This document shows, piece by piece, positions 50,710 to 59,464 of a DNA stretch of 64,000 nt. Every line of letters begins with the position of its first letter. Position 1 is the stretch's first letter. The stretch is from Deltaproteobacteria bacterium (GTDB taxonomy: Bacteria; Bdellovibrionota; Bdellovibrionia; Bdellovibrionales; JAMPXM01), in the NCBI GenBank assembly GCA_017302795.1, contig JAFLCB010000006.1:186001-250000 (forward strand), in the 5' to 3' direction. The notes below the pieces were generated by a model that saw nothing but the letters and a program-made list of their open reading frames with translations, made no database searches and was not told the DNA's origin. A program made the translations under genes and the position numbers.

Positions 50710-51747
50710 ATGTCCGATGCATTGACTGATCTCAATAAGTCGATTCTTTTGGCGACCGGCAATGGTCGAGGAAGCTTCTATTCTCCGGAAGAGCTTATGA
50801 CTCTTCGAATAAATAGTTGGCAAGGGTGGCGCTGTGCCGCGGGATTTGAAAATATCCACATTGGTCCAATCGGCCAAGTGACGGGCGCAGCCTGTTCAAT
50901 GCCTTGCGATATCGGCAATATTTTTGAAGGGCCGCTGAACTTTCCAAAAGATTGGCTCACATGCGAAGTGAAGTGGTGCATGTGTGGCGCAGCCATGCGC
51001 TTGAGAAAGGCTAAAACAGACGATTTGCGAAGCGAACTTGAACGAGAAGATCTTGTCGAAAAAGTGAAGGCCCCTTTGGCCTCCGTCGATGAGGCTCGCC
51101 TCGTAACGTCACCATTTTTGGACGGAGTCCGGCGGTTCCCGAAAACAGTGACGTGGGATATTTCTAAGCGCTGTAATTTTAATTGTTCCTACTGCCATCC
51201 GAAAATTTCTAACCAGACGGACCCGTTGCGGTCGCGCGATCAGGTTTTCGGCGCGGTTTTCAAAATCATCGAAGGGTTTGGACGCGGCGATCGGATCAGT
51301 TGGGTCTTCGCTGGTGGAGAACCGACGCTTCATCCTTTTTATGATGAACTTTGCGAAGTGCTCTTTCGCAAGCAACACCTGATCCATACTCAGACCAATG
51401 GCAGCCGCCTCCCCAGTTACTACGCCAAGCTTATTCATTGGAGTAATATTGGGATCAGTGTGCATCTCGAGTTTTCTCCGCCTGAGAAAATTATTGAAGT
51501 GACCCGCGCTGTTTTGGCTGAGAAAGCCGCCGATGAGCAATGTGCGAAACATTGGTTCGGACTGCGAATTATGACGCCGCCGGGCTGGTTTCAAAAGTCT
51601 CGCGACCTTATGGAGCAGCTGCAGGCATTGCCTGGATTTAAAGAACACGGACTTGTCTTCATGTCGGCCACCTACGACCGCGAAAACCGCGATGAGATGA
51701 TGCCTTACCCCGAAGACGAGTATCGGGAAATCCTCGCTCGTTCTTAG
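50710..51747 (+). CDS. Radical SAM enzyme with N-terminal extra cysteines
   Basis: 345 residues. The radical SAM cluster CxxxCxxC is at 155-162 (CNFNCSYC) with the GGEPT motif about 60 residues later. The first 100 residues carry six Cys (42, 62, 66, 85, 90, 92) in an arrangement resembling a SPASM-type auxiliary cluster (WRCAAGFENIHIGPIGQ, then CSMPCDIGN) that is normally at the C-terminus. SPASM enzymes modify peptides. It starts 72 bases from the divergent unknown gene. A TldD/TldE pair lies about 3.5 kb away. Confidence 0.85.
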   Translation: MSDALTDLNKSILLATGNGRGSFYSPEELMTLRINSWQGWRCAAGFENIHIGPIGQVTGAACSMPCDIGNIFEGPLNFPKDWLTCEVKWCMCGAAMRLRKAKTDDLRSELEREDLVEKVKAPLASVDEARLVTSPFLDGVRRFPKTVTWDISKRCNFNCSYCHPKISNQTDPLRSRDQVFGAVFKIIEGFGRGDRISWVFAGGEPTLHPFYDELCEVLFRKQHLIHTQTNGSRLPSYYAKLIHWSNIGISVHLEFSPPEKIIEVTRAVLAEKAADEQCAKHWFGLRIMTPPGWFQKSRDLMEQLQALPGFKEHGLVFMSATYDRENRDEMMPYPEDEYREILARS

Positions 51748-51867
51748 GGACGCGGCTTGCCTCTATGAGAGCCTATCTGAGTGCGGTGTTTGCGAGTTTC
51801 TCGTCTAAGTGAATGTCTCTTCCGAGCAAGTGTCTCGACCAAGCAGAGCTCTCGTTTGAGAATTTTC

Positions 51868-51980
51868 GGGGACCGGGGATCGGGGATCCGGGATCGGGGA
51901 TCGGGGATCCGGGATCGGGGATCGGGGATCGGGGATCCGGGATCGGGGACCGGGGACCGGGGATCCGGGGATCCGGGATC
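51868..51980. repeat. Heptanucleotide GGGGATC tandem array
   Basis: About 16 units of GGGGATC with variants GGGGACC and alternating GGGGATCC/GGGATC, 113 bases in all, followed by GGTTTTTTG. The repeat begins 120 bases after the radical SAM stop. It has multiple GGATCC palindromes and runs of four G. Possible slipped-strand, G-quadruplex or terminator function. Confidence 0.95.
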
Positions 51981-52435
51981 GGTTTTTTGTTATATGAAGA
52001 AGCGGTTTCTTTTTAAAAGTTTCAATTCGCCTGTCCGATCAATTAGTCGTCAATTCCCATGCGGGATGCGCCCACGCTCGTTCCCGATTCTGTAAACGTG
52101 ATAGCTGTAATTTCAAGGGTGAAGCGACTTTTTTCGGAGTCGCTCATCGGCATCACCCGCTAAAAAACTTTCCTAATTCGACTTCTTGATGGACCTTACT
52201 TCCCTCTTAAGGCGCTTTGCTTCGTGGCGGCTCCAGTCAGCGCAGTACCCTCGCTTCAACCCAAGAAAGTTGCGGACTAAGAACCAAATGCAGCCGGTTT
52301 TGCGGCCAAGCTGAACTTGACTTTATACCATCGGTCACGTAGAGATGGTCGCTCTCAATCAGCAAGGAAACGACAATAAAAAACGTAAAGAACTTGGTAA
52401 AAAAAGCCGCTCGATCGAGCCACGTGGACTCGTCA
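51981..52435. other. Gene-poor stretch after the repeat array
   Basis: No convincing gene. A nested hairpin lies at 52117-52158: GGGTG with CACCC outside, AGCGACT with AGTCGCT inside around a T-rich loop. It is not followed by a T-run. The rest has no recognised promoter, tRNA or small ORF. The reading frame of the following gene is open from TTG 52394, but there is no strong ribosome-binding site before it. Confidence 0.6.
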
Positions 52436-53146
52436 ATGCGACGGGGTAGCGTGGCAAAAGCACAGCACTCTGAGCGCCGAGATCGAAATCCGCGAAGCGG
52501 TCAAATGGCGATGCTTAAGTCGAAGAAATCGGCTTATGGAGGTCAGTTAAGAAATACCCGTGCTGGGCGAGAGGGCGCGCGGCCTCTGTCCGTCCGAGAT
52601 TCCATGCACCTCGTCCTTCGATCCTCCAAGGCGAAAGGCGAATGGTCATTTTTGCGTTCGCGAAACGCGAAAGTAGTGAAGTCGGTTGTCGAAAAATTTG
52701 CGTTTGTCTACGGCGTGAAGATTCTTTCGCTGGTCAATGTAGGCAATCATCTACACCTCCACATTCGGCTTGGAAGCAGGTTCAGCTACAAGCCGTTTGT
52801 TCGAGCTATCACCGGTTCGATTGCAATGGCAATCACGGGAAAAAATCGCTGGACTCAAGCGAGGATTGCATTGGCGGAGACGATTTCACCGGTGAGTGCG
52901 GCGCAATCCGCCACAGCGATCACTTCTGCGGAAGCGATTGGGGTTGCTACCGCGGTAGCTACGCGATTTTGGGATCATAGACCTTTCACCCGGGTTGTAA
53001 GTGGCTTTAAGGCTGCGCGGCGACTTATTGATTATTTGAGAATTAATGAAATGGAAGGCTGGGGCTTTAGTAAATTTGAAGCGCGCGGGATGTTTGAAAT
53101 CGAACGCAAACTTCAGCTTGGAATTTCAACATGGGGAGCTGGCTAG
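52436..53146 (+). CDS. HUH tyrosine transposase-like protein (REP-associated type)
   Basis: 236 residues from ATG 52436; the frame extends to TTG 52394 and an internal ATG at 52505 or 52511 is possible. Basic N-terminal region, then a Y1-transposase-like domain from about 50: MHLVLRSSKAKG, a helix, NVGNHLHLHIRLGSR with the HUH histidines (105-109), FVRAITGSIAMAITG, then RFWDHRPFTRVV and DYLRINEMEG where the Tyr may be catalytic. Resembles RAYT proteins, which mobilise REP palindromes. No IS ends seen. Likely domesticated or single-copy. Confidence 0.75.
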   Translation: MRRGSVAKAQHSERRDRNPRSGQMAMLKSKKSAYGGQLRNTRAGREGARPLSVRDSMHLVLRSSKAKGEWSFLRSRNAKVVKSVVEKFAFVYGVKILSLVNVGNHLHLHIRLGSRFSYKPFVRAITGSIAMAITGKNRWTQARIALAETISPVSAAQSATAITSAEAIGVATAVATRFWDHRPFTRVVSGFKAARRLIDYLRINEMEGWGFSKFEARGMFEIERKLQLGISTWGAG

Positions 53147-53328
53147 TACAACTTTCAGCTGAGAGGGTTTGGCCTGAGCGATTTGGATCACCAGTTGTGG
53201 CGGATTGACATTGACGGTTTGAATTTAACGCTGCCGTGTTTGCGCTATGAAAATTGAAGATTTTTTTGCCAATTTCTGCCATTGGGGAACCAGCTTCCTC
53301 TTGCGCTCCCTAGACCAGATTATGCGCG

Positions 53329-53393
53329 AGCACAGGTCTTGCCTTAACCTGGAAAGGTTTTGTCTGAATCAGCACAGGTCTTGCGTTAACCTG
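53329..53393. repeat. Two 23-bp direct repeats, each an inverted repeat, before a secreted protein gene
   Basis: AGCACAGGTCTTGCcTTAACCTG at 53329-53351 and AGCACAGGTCTTGCgTTAACCTG at 53371-53393 differ by one base and are 42 bases apart (four helical turns). Each has CAGGT/ACCTG half-sites with a nine-base spacer. The second copy ends two bases before the annotated ATG at 53396, suggesting binding by a dimer near the translation start. Confidence 0.85.
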
Positions 53394-53395
53394 CA

Positions 53396-54184
53396 ATGGA
53401 CCACAAGCCGGCCGTGAGTCAGGCTTTCTGCACCGAATGGAGTCGTCAGTTGAGTTTGCGTTTGAGCGGGTTTTTCCTCACTTTTTTACTTTGTGTCCTG
53501 CCGTTGATTGGCAGCCGCGCACTTGCGCAATCTGCTGAGCTAACTCAGGGCGAAGCTGGGAGTGAGGTCCAAACTGGTCATCAAATCCTGGTAGGTGGAG
53601 ATTCCGGGCAAGTCACGGATGCGCCAGCGGTGACAAATACTCAAGAGCATGGGGCCGCATCCAATACCTCCGCTGCGGAGGATAAAAAAATATTTTCGAA
53701 GGACGCCGTCAGTCCCGACGGGCGGAAGGACAGTGGCGTGGCACTGCCATGTTTGCGCGATCTTGGGGTCATCGATTGCATACTGACCTATGGATTTCGG
53801 GTGATCGAATTTCATGCGATTGGTGAAGAGGTCATCGCCCGGTTTCAAAGGCTTGATGGGACGGTGAACGATGCGGACGTCATAGTGATGAGTTCTCACA
53901 TCGAAGATGCCGCACTGAATGATCGAATCAATCTTGACGAGAGCCCCGTTATTTTTGCTCAATTTCAGCAGCTCTCTGGCGCTAGGTATGAGATTCCTCG
54001 AACTGCAAATGAGATAAAGCGATCGCTTGGTTTTTCTGAGGAGACGCTGATCGCCCCAGTGGACTGGTTGGAAATTCTAAAAGTTCATTTGGAACGAACT
54101 CTTTCAACTACACCCACTGTTAGTGATTTAATCTTGGACTTATTGGGAGTTGAACTAAACCCAGTCGTAATTGAAGCTAACTGA
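53396..54184 (+). CDS. Secreted hypothetical protein
   Basis: 262 residues; not recognised. Signal peptide with a long n-region (LSGFFLTFLLCVLPLIGSRALAQ, cleavage about 44), an acidic/Ser-Thr linker, and a C-terminal domain (about 115-262) with two Cys (LPCLRDLGVIDC) and alternating beta-alpha pattern. The ATG is close to the second repeat copy; a downstream TTG start (53451, beginning LSLRLS) would free the repeats from the coding region. Its last 30 bases overlap the convergent oxygenase gene. Confidence 0.65.
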   Translation: MDHKPAVSQAFCTEWSRQLSLRLSGFFLTFLLCVLPLIGSRALAQSAELTQGEAGSEVQTGHQILVGGDSGQVTDAPAVTNTQEHGAASNTSAAEDKKIFSKDAVSPDGRKDSGVALPCLRDLGVIDCILTYGFRVIEFHAIGEEVIARFQRLDGTVNDADVIVMSSHIEDAALNDRINLDESPVIFAQFQQLSGARYEIPRTANEIKRSLGFSEETLIAPVDWLEILKVHLERTLSTTPTVSDLILDLLGVELNPVVIEAN

Positions 54185-54793
54185 AATTCGCTCGCGTTTC
54201 GAATCGAGCGGGACTGTAGGAACCTCGTGGCGAAGCCAGCTTTCAAACAAAACAACGTCGCCCGCCTTGGGTTTTAGCTCAAAAAATGGTTGGTCCTCTT
54301 TAGGTGCCTGAGGATGGCGCGGTGGCTGCGCCATGAAACGTTCCAGTCTCGGGTCTTCGAATTTGATCGGGCTAGTGCCAGGCGGAGTAGTAACGTAGAA
54401 GGTGCCGCTGACGACCGCAAGCGGATGCAAGTGTAAGCTATGGTTCGCGCCTGCGGGCATGATGTTGACCCAACAGGTCACCATTCTTAAGCGGCCGCCG
54501 CCTAAATTCCAGTTCTGCATTTTTGAAAAACGAGCGACGTGTTTGTCTAAGTATTTTTCCAATTCCGCAAATGGTGGGAACTGGGAATGAAGAGCGTCCA
54601 TCGAGCCATAGGAAGTAAATCCGCCTTTGTAGTTGGAACGCGACCAGGCCTGACCGTCTTCGTCGATGTCGCGAATGATGTGCGCATCGCGCTCGATCAC
54701 TTTCCGCAGACGATTCGCTGAGTTGCTTGAAGGCGAAGAGTGTGCCAGCGGAGCCTGATAAATTCGCGTCGGAAAAAGCGTGTGTGTAGCCAC
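54155..54793 (-). CDS. 2OG-Fe(II) oxygenase-like protein (TIGR02466 type)
   Basis: 212 residues. HSLHLHPLAVVSGTFYVTTP supplies the double-stranded beta-helix strand with the putative iron ligands H-x-H, then EDPRL and FESWLRHEVPT with the distal His, and RISVSFNYD with the Arg that binds 2-oxoglutarate. Proteins of this kind are putative dioxygenases with unknown substrate, sometimes in phages. N-terminal LFPTRIYQA fits the family start. Confidence 0.83.
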   Translation of the reverse strand: MATHTLFPTRIYQAPLAHSSPSSNSANRLRKVIERDAHIIRDIDEDGQAWSRSNYKGGFTSYGSMDALHSQFPPFAELEKYLDKHVARFSKMQNWNLGGGRLRMVTCWVNIMPAGANHSLHLHPLAVVSGTFYVTTPPGTSPIKFEDPRLERFMAQPPRHPQAPKEDQPFFELKPKAGDVVLFESWLRHEVPTVPLDSKRERISVSFNYDWV

Positions 54794-54847
54794 ACCGTTT
54801 TAATAGCATTACTGGGCATGATTACAAACGCTATCAGACTTCGGTTT

Positions 54848-55138
54848 CTAGAGGGCCAAGGGGTCTTTCATCAGAGGTTGGCCGTCGGAACCAACGGCCA
54901 CTCCCGCCAGAGGATCTAAAGCGTTGTCCCGATTGACTGCATGAGGTCCCGGCTGGCGAAACCCGATTAAACGCTCTGTTGCAGCGGTTACCGCTAGGTT
55001 CGCGAAATGGCGAGATTCCGCACGAATAGTCGTTGCGACAAATTCAGCTAGCCATTCTGCCGTTGACGCAGTGTTTGCTCCAATTTCTCGCACTTTTTCG
55101 ATGGATTCCTTCAGTTCAGTCTTGTTTCGTAGGATCAT
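54848..55138 (-). CDS. Small conserved-looking helical protein
   Basis: 96 residues from ATG 55138, chosen because AGGAGGTTCATTT precedes it perfectly. N-terminal 65 residues are predicted helical (ELKESIEKVREIGANTASTAEWLAEF excerpted as ELKESIEKVREIGA and EWLAEFVATTI); the C-terminal 30 are Gly/Pro/Asp-rich. No Cys, no signal peptide. Gene is between a 2OG oxygenase and tldD, which runs in the opposite direction. Not recognised. Confidence 0.65.
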   Translation of the reverse strand: MILRNKTELKESIEKVREIGANTASTAEWLAEFVATTIRAESRHFANLAVTAATERLIGFRQPGPHAVNRDNALDPLAGVAVGSDGQPLMKDPLAL

Positions 55139-55326
55139 AAATGAACCTCCTGCTTTTAACAGTGTAGGGCTGTTTTCGGATTTGGCGAGACACAACCAAT
55201 GGGTATTCCGTCAGTTTTGACGTTTATAAAGTCTGTTTGTCGAAGCTTTCTTCTTGAGAATCCTCCTGCTAGGCTTTGGTACGCCACAGGCGCACTTCAC
55301 TGGATCGTGAAGGAAAGGGTTTGGAC

Positions 55327-56733
55327 ATGTTATCTCAAGGAGTTGTCAAAAAGGTCTTGGACGCGGCACTCGAGCGCGGCGCGCAGTTTGCCGAGCTTTT
55401 TGTAGAAGACACTTACCAGAGTGAATTGCGCCTTGTTGACTCGAAACCGTCCAATGCCGTGATTGGCCGTTTGAAGGGCGCCGGAGTGCGTGTTTTCTAC
55501 GGCCATGAACAGGTCTACGTGACGACCAACGATCTAACTGAAGCGGGCCTTCTTAAGGCGGCCCGGACGGCGGCGGCCGCGAAGCCCGTCGCGGGCGGCG
55601 GAGTGACTCGTGTCGAGTCAAAGGCCTTCCGACCAGAGGAGTTTGATCAAATTCATCATTACCTGACCAAGCCTTGGGAGTACGACTCTGGCAAAAAGTT
55701 TCAACACTTAGTGACGATGGACAAAGCCGCTCGAACTCGCTCGGCGATGGTCACCCAAGTTGAACCGTTCCTATTAGAAAAGTGTCAAAAGATTTTGGTC
55801 GCCAACAGCGACGGGGTTTGGGCAGAAGATGAGCGCAATTACGTGCGTGCCGGCTGCAATGTTTCACTTGAAGATCAAGGTAGTCGGGAATCTCAGCACA
55901 CTCGCCTTGGACAGGTTGGAACCAGCGAGTGGTTTGACACCGTTGATTTTTCGAAACTTGCGACCGACGCGGTTGATCGAGCGAAGCTTCTGATTCACGC
56001 AGATTACGCTCCTGCAGGAGAATTCCCGGTTGTGATCGACAACGGATTTGGCGGAGTGATTTTCCACGAGGCTTGCGGCCATGGACTGGAAACAACTTCG
56101 GTGGCGAAAGACGCCTCGGTGTTTTGTGGAAAGAAAGATCAGAAAATTGCGGAAAGCTGTGTCACGGCCATCGACGACGGAACAATCGCAAACGCATGGG
56201 GTTCTTTGAACGTTGATGACGAGGGAATGAAGACGAAGAAAACCGTTTTGATCGAAAATGGTGTTTTGAAAAGCTACATCGTTGACGACATGGGAGCGAA
56301 GCAGACTGGTTTTGCGCGCACGGGAAGCGGACGAAGACAGAGTTACAAGTATGCTCCAGCGTCACGTATGCGGAACACTTACATCGCGGCTGGCAGTGAT
56401 AGTTTAGACGATATGATTCGCGACATTGATTTCGGGATTTACGCCAAAGAAATGGGTGGTGGATCCGTTTCGCCAGGAACAGGCGATTACAATTTTGGCG
56501 TGACCGAAGGTTGGCTCATTCGAAACGGAAAACTTGAAAAGCCAGTGAAGGGTGCAACTTTGATCGGGCGCGGAATAGAAACTTTAGGTCGCATCACTAA
56601 AGTGGGATCGGATCTTCGTTTGCAAGATGGTATGTGCGGTTCGGTCAGCGGAAGTATTCCTACGACCGTAGGACAGCCGGCATTGCTGGTTTCAAAAATC
56701 CTTGTAGGCGGACGTGCCGGGGGTGCGAAGTGA
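55327..56733 (+). CDS. tldD: TldD metalloprotease subunit
   Basis: 468 residues from ATG 55327 (AAAGGG upstream). The zinc-binding HEACGH is at 247-252, in GVIFHEACGHGLE, as in TldD. With TldE it makes a heterodimeric protease that cleaves unfolded peptides and matures microcin B17 or degrades CcdA in E. coli. The following gene overlaps by four bases (GTGA). Confidence 0.95.
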   Translation: MLSQGVVKKVLDAALERGAQFAELFVEDTYQSELRLVDSKPSNAVIGRLKGAGVRVFYGHEQVYVTTNDLTEAGLLKAARTAAAAKPVAGGGVTRVESKAFRPEEFDQIHHYLTKPWEYDSGKKFQHLVTMDKAARTRSAMVTQVEPFLLEKCQKILVANSDGVWAEDERNYVRAGCNVSLEDQGSRESQHTRLGQVGTSEWFDTVDFSKLATDAVDRAKLLIHADYAPAGEFPVVIDNGFGGVIFHEACGHGLETTSVAKDASVFCGKKDQKIAESCVTAIDDGTIANAWGSLNVDDEGMKTKKTVLIENGVLKSYIVDDMGAKQTGFARTGSGRRQSYKYAPASRMRNTYIAAGSDSLDDMIRDIDFGIYAKEMGGGSVSPGTGDYNFGVTEGWLIRNGKLEKPVKGATLIGRGIETLGRITKVGSDLRLQDGMCGSVSGSIPTTVGQPALLVSKILVGGRAGGAK

Positions 56734-58172
56734 ACGAAAACGTAGGGACACACGAGCAGGGCACATTCGATTACGGCACGATTGAAAAGGGCTTTCAAAC
56801 GCTCTCGGAATTAGCCAGAAAAGATGGCGTTGATCTTGAGCTGATTGTTGAACGCGGTGAAATGCTGGGACTCTCGGTTTCACAAGGGAAGCTAGAAAAG
56901 TTTGATAGCTCACAAAGCCAGGTCGGAGGCCTAAGAGTGCTGATGAATGGCGTTGAGGGTTATAGTTGGACGGAAAGCCTGCATGACGAAGACCTTGTCG
57001 CTGCCTACCGTGACGCCCTGGAAAGTGCAAAGTTTTCGGCCCGTGGAAACGTCATGCGATCAGTTGAAGAGCGAGCAAAGGAAATGATTGAGCTCTGGGG
57101 ATCAGGTGCCTCAGTCGTCGTGAAAGAAGATCCGGCTCTTTTTAACGACACGCTTGGAAAAGTATCGATGGATTCAAAAATCGATCGCGCAAAAATGCTG
57201 GAGTTGAAGTCTAAGGAGCGCGATTCGCGGATCGCAAATGTGCCGTACAATCGCTATAGCGAAACAAGCGGCGAAGTGATGATATTCAACTCGAAAGGCG
57301 TTCGCGCTCGTCAACGTCGAACGGGAGTCATGGGTTATACCTATTGTCTTGCAAAATCAGGTGAGGAATCGCGGATGGCTGGCGAAAGCTTCTTTACACG
57401 AAACGCGACCTCGGTTCCAATCGCAGAGACAGCGGCGCTTGCCGCGGAGAAAGCAGTCAATAAACTAGGTTCTGTTTCGCCAGAAACTGGGAGATATCCA
57501 ATCGTGATCGATCGAGAAGTAGCGGCCGAGGTTTTCGGATTAATCGCCGACTACTTTTCAGCGAAATCGCTAGCCGAACGTACTACGATTTACGGAAAAA
57601 GTCCCGAGCCATCGGCCAATCTTGGTCAAGTGGTTGGAAGCGCAGTTCTGCAAATCTCCGATGATCCGCAGTTGGACGGTGGAATCGGCAATCGCCCGTT
57701 TGATTCAGAAGGCGTGCCGACAAGGAAGACTCTTCTCGTCGAAAATGGCGTGCTGAAAGCGTTCTTAACGAACTCGGTGTATGCAAAGCGCTTAGGTCTT
57801 CCACACACTGCGAACGCCAGCCGGTCCGCACGTACTCAGCTGGACGTGGGGCCGTCAAATTTGGTTGTGTCTGAAGGTTCGGAAACTTTCGAGCAGCTGA
57901 TGGCGACGTATCCAAAAATGATTTACGTCACAGATTTCACTGGCTACCACGCCGGGTTCCAACACGGATCTGGATCTTTCAGTTTTCAGAGTGAAGGGGA
58001 GCTTTGGGAAAACGGAAAGAAAGTGAAGTCTCTTTGCAATTTCGTCGTCGCCGGATCCATCGACGAAATGTTAAAGGGACTTGAAAAAGTAAGTTCGAGG
58101 CTTTCGCCGAAATCTTCCTCGGTGATTGCGCCCGATTTATTAGTCAAATCATTGTCAGTCGCGGGTGCTTAA
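56730..58172 (+). CDS. tldE: TldE/PmbA metalloprotease subunit
   Basis: 480 residues from GTG 56730. PmbA pattern GGLRVLMNGVEGYSWTES early on and the C-terminal domain VTDFTGYHAGFQHGSGSFSF. Lacks the HExxxH of TldD, as is normal for TldE. Translationally coupled to tldD. Confidence 0.94.
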   Translation: MNENVGTHEQGTFDYGTIEKGFQTLSELARKDGVDLELIVERGEMLGLSVSQGKLEKFDSSQSQVGGLRVLMNGVEGYSWTESLHDEDLVAAYRDALESAKFSARGNVMRSVEERAKEMIELWGSGASVVVKEDPALFNDTLGKVSMDSKIDRAKMLELKSKERDSRIANVPYNRYSETSGEVMIFNSKGVRARQRRTGVMGYTYCLAKSGEESRMAGESFFTRNATSVPIAETAALAAEKAVNKLGSVSPETGRYPIVIDREVAAEVFGLIADYFSAKSLAERTTIYGKSPEPSANLGQVVGSAVLQISDDPQLDGGIGNRPFDSEGVPTRKTLLVENGVLKAFLTNSVYAKRLGLPHTANASRSARTQLDVGPSNLVVSEGSETFEQLMATYPKMIYVTDFTGYHAGFQHGSGSFSFQSEGELWENGKKVKSLCNFVVAGSIDEMLKGLEKVSSRLSPKSSSVIAPDLLVKSLSVAGA

Positions 58173-58197
58173 TTTTACGTACCGACAGGTGCGCCCA

Positions 58198-59268
58198 TTA
58201 GGCGGCGTTCTTTTTTATTCCAGTGGCCTGCCGATTAGTGGTCACAGTGAAAGTTGGAAACGAGAGAACAATGCCCCCACCCAATTGGGCAGGGGCGACC
58301 AAGAGGTTCTCAGCCGCAAGGGCATAGGCCCTACTAACGCTTAATATCGTGTGATCAAAACTAAAATGTCGAAGATCATTCGTTAAATGCTTCCAAGCAG
58401 TGAAACACAGCACCTGATCGGTAGGGTTAAATTCGAAATGTCCTGCTTCGCCTTGAGCGTTGAGTTCATCAAGCAAAGCAGCAATTTCGATGAGGGACTT
58501 GCCAGAGATTTTCAAAAGGGGTGCGTGTGCCACAAAGACCGGAATTTCATCGGGGATTCGAATGACGATTTCAATAGGTGAGTCGGTCTTTGTCGCAGGA
58601 GCAACAACGATCGCAGTTTTGTTTCCAGCATTTCGAATTTGAAAACCGAGGTCAGACTTCAAGGATTTAGTTATCTCTGCAAATACTCTCTCGGTACTGC
58701 CTTGAAACAAAACTTGTCCGTTGGATACGAAGCGTGATGGTGGAACGACCGTGCGGGTCTCGAAGCGCGAGTTATAGAGTTCAAAAGAAAAATCTCCCGC
58801 TATCGCGCTGTCGGTCAGGCGATCTTCAAGCGTTCTAGCAAAGGCGATAACATTTAAAATATCAATCGTCAGGTTTTCGACTTCATCGGTTGAACGACCC
58901 TTCTGGCCAATATAGGAGGCGCGAATTCGAAGACCACCTTTTGAGTTATTCAACGCTGGATCTATCGGCAGAACAGTCGCTCCACGCAGTCCGAGGTTTT
59001 CTACGCAGGCCAATCGCTGCAATTCTTCTAACGACATAGTCGCAAGACATAGCGGCGACAGATCGATCGAGGTTGAGAACATTTGGTATTGGTGATTGAC
59101 GAGAGTTCGGGCGACCTCGATTTTCCAAGCGGGAAGGCCGTCAAAGCGAATTTCAATATTGTTTTGTTCCAACACTTGCACATTTGCGTCGGACAGGACC
59201 GATCGCATTGAAACCGCAAGTCTTGGGATGGCCTCTGCCATCATCGAGCTATCTCGGATATTTTCCAC
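58198..59268 (-). CDS. Two-domain YbjN-like protein
   Basis: 356 residues, GTG start at 59268 (ATG 59244 or 59241 also possible). Two halves with similar helix-strand layout: one around LVNHQYQMFSTSIDLSPL then FARTLEDRL, one around IRIPDEIPVFVAHAPLLK then YALAAENLL, each ending in a long helix. The pattern suggests duplicated YbjN / type III chaperone-like domains. No catalytic motif. Converges on tldE. Confidence 0.6.
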   Translation of the reverse strand: MENIRDSSMMAEAIPRLAVSMRSVLSDANVQVLEQNNIEIRFDGLPAWKIEVARTLVNHQYQMFSTSIDLSPLCLATMSLEELQRLACVENLGLRGATVLPIDPALNNSKGGLRIRASYIGQKGRSTDEVENLTIDILNVIAFARTLEDRLTDSAIAGDFSFELYNSRFETRTVVPPSRFVSNGQVLFQGSTERVFAEITKSLKSDLGFQIRNAGNKTAIVVAPATKTDSPIEIVIRIPDEIPVFVAHAPLLKISGKSLIEIAALLDELNAQGEAGHFEFNPTDQVLCFTAWKHLTNDLRHFSFDHTILSVSRAYALAAENLLVAPAQLGGGIVLSFPTFTVTTNRQATGIKKNAA

Positions 59269-59464
59269 TTTTGATACACTCCCGCAAACGTTCCACTTGA
59301 GAGCCTAACTAGATCAGTCTGCTTTGGTTTCGGGTACCGTTGAACTGAAATCGTGAAGAAGTCCTAACATTTAACAAAATGTTGGGCCTCGCATCTCAAT
59401 TCGGGAATCATAATAAAATGCAAATCAACTTGAAACACCAGCCGGCGAGCTTGGGCTCTGGCCG

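Noticed and set aside
51109-51648. 179-codon frame on the minus strand inside the radical SAM gene
   Set aside because: Fully contained in a strong coding gene with conserved motifs on the other strand.
51868-51980. CRISPR array
   Set aside because: Units are seven bases without spacers; no cas genes in the window.
51781-52095. Plus-strand frames encoding DRGSGIRDRGSG-like repeats
   Set aside because: Produced by the heptamer array, not by a gene; no conserved flank and no ribosome-binding site.
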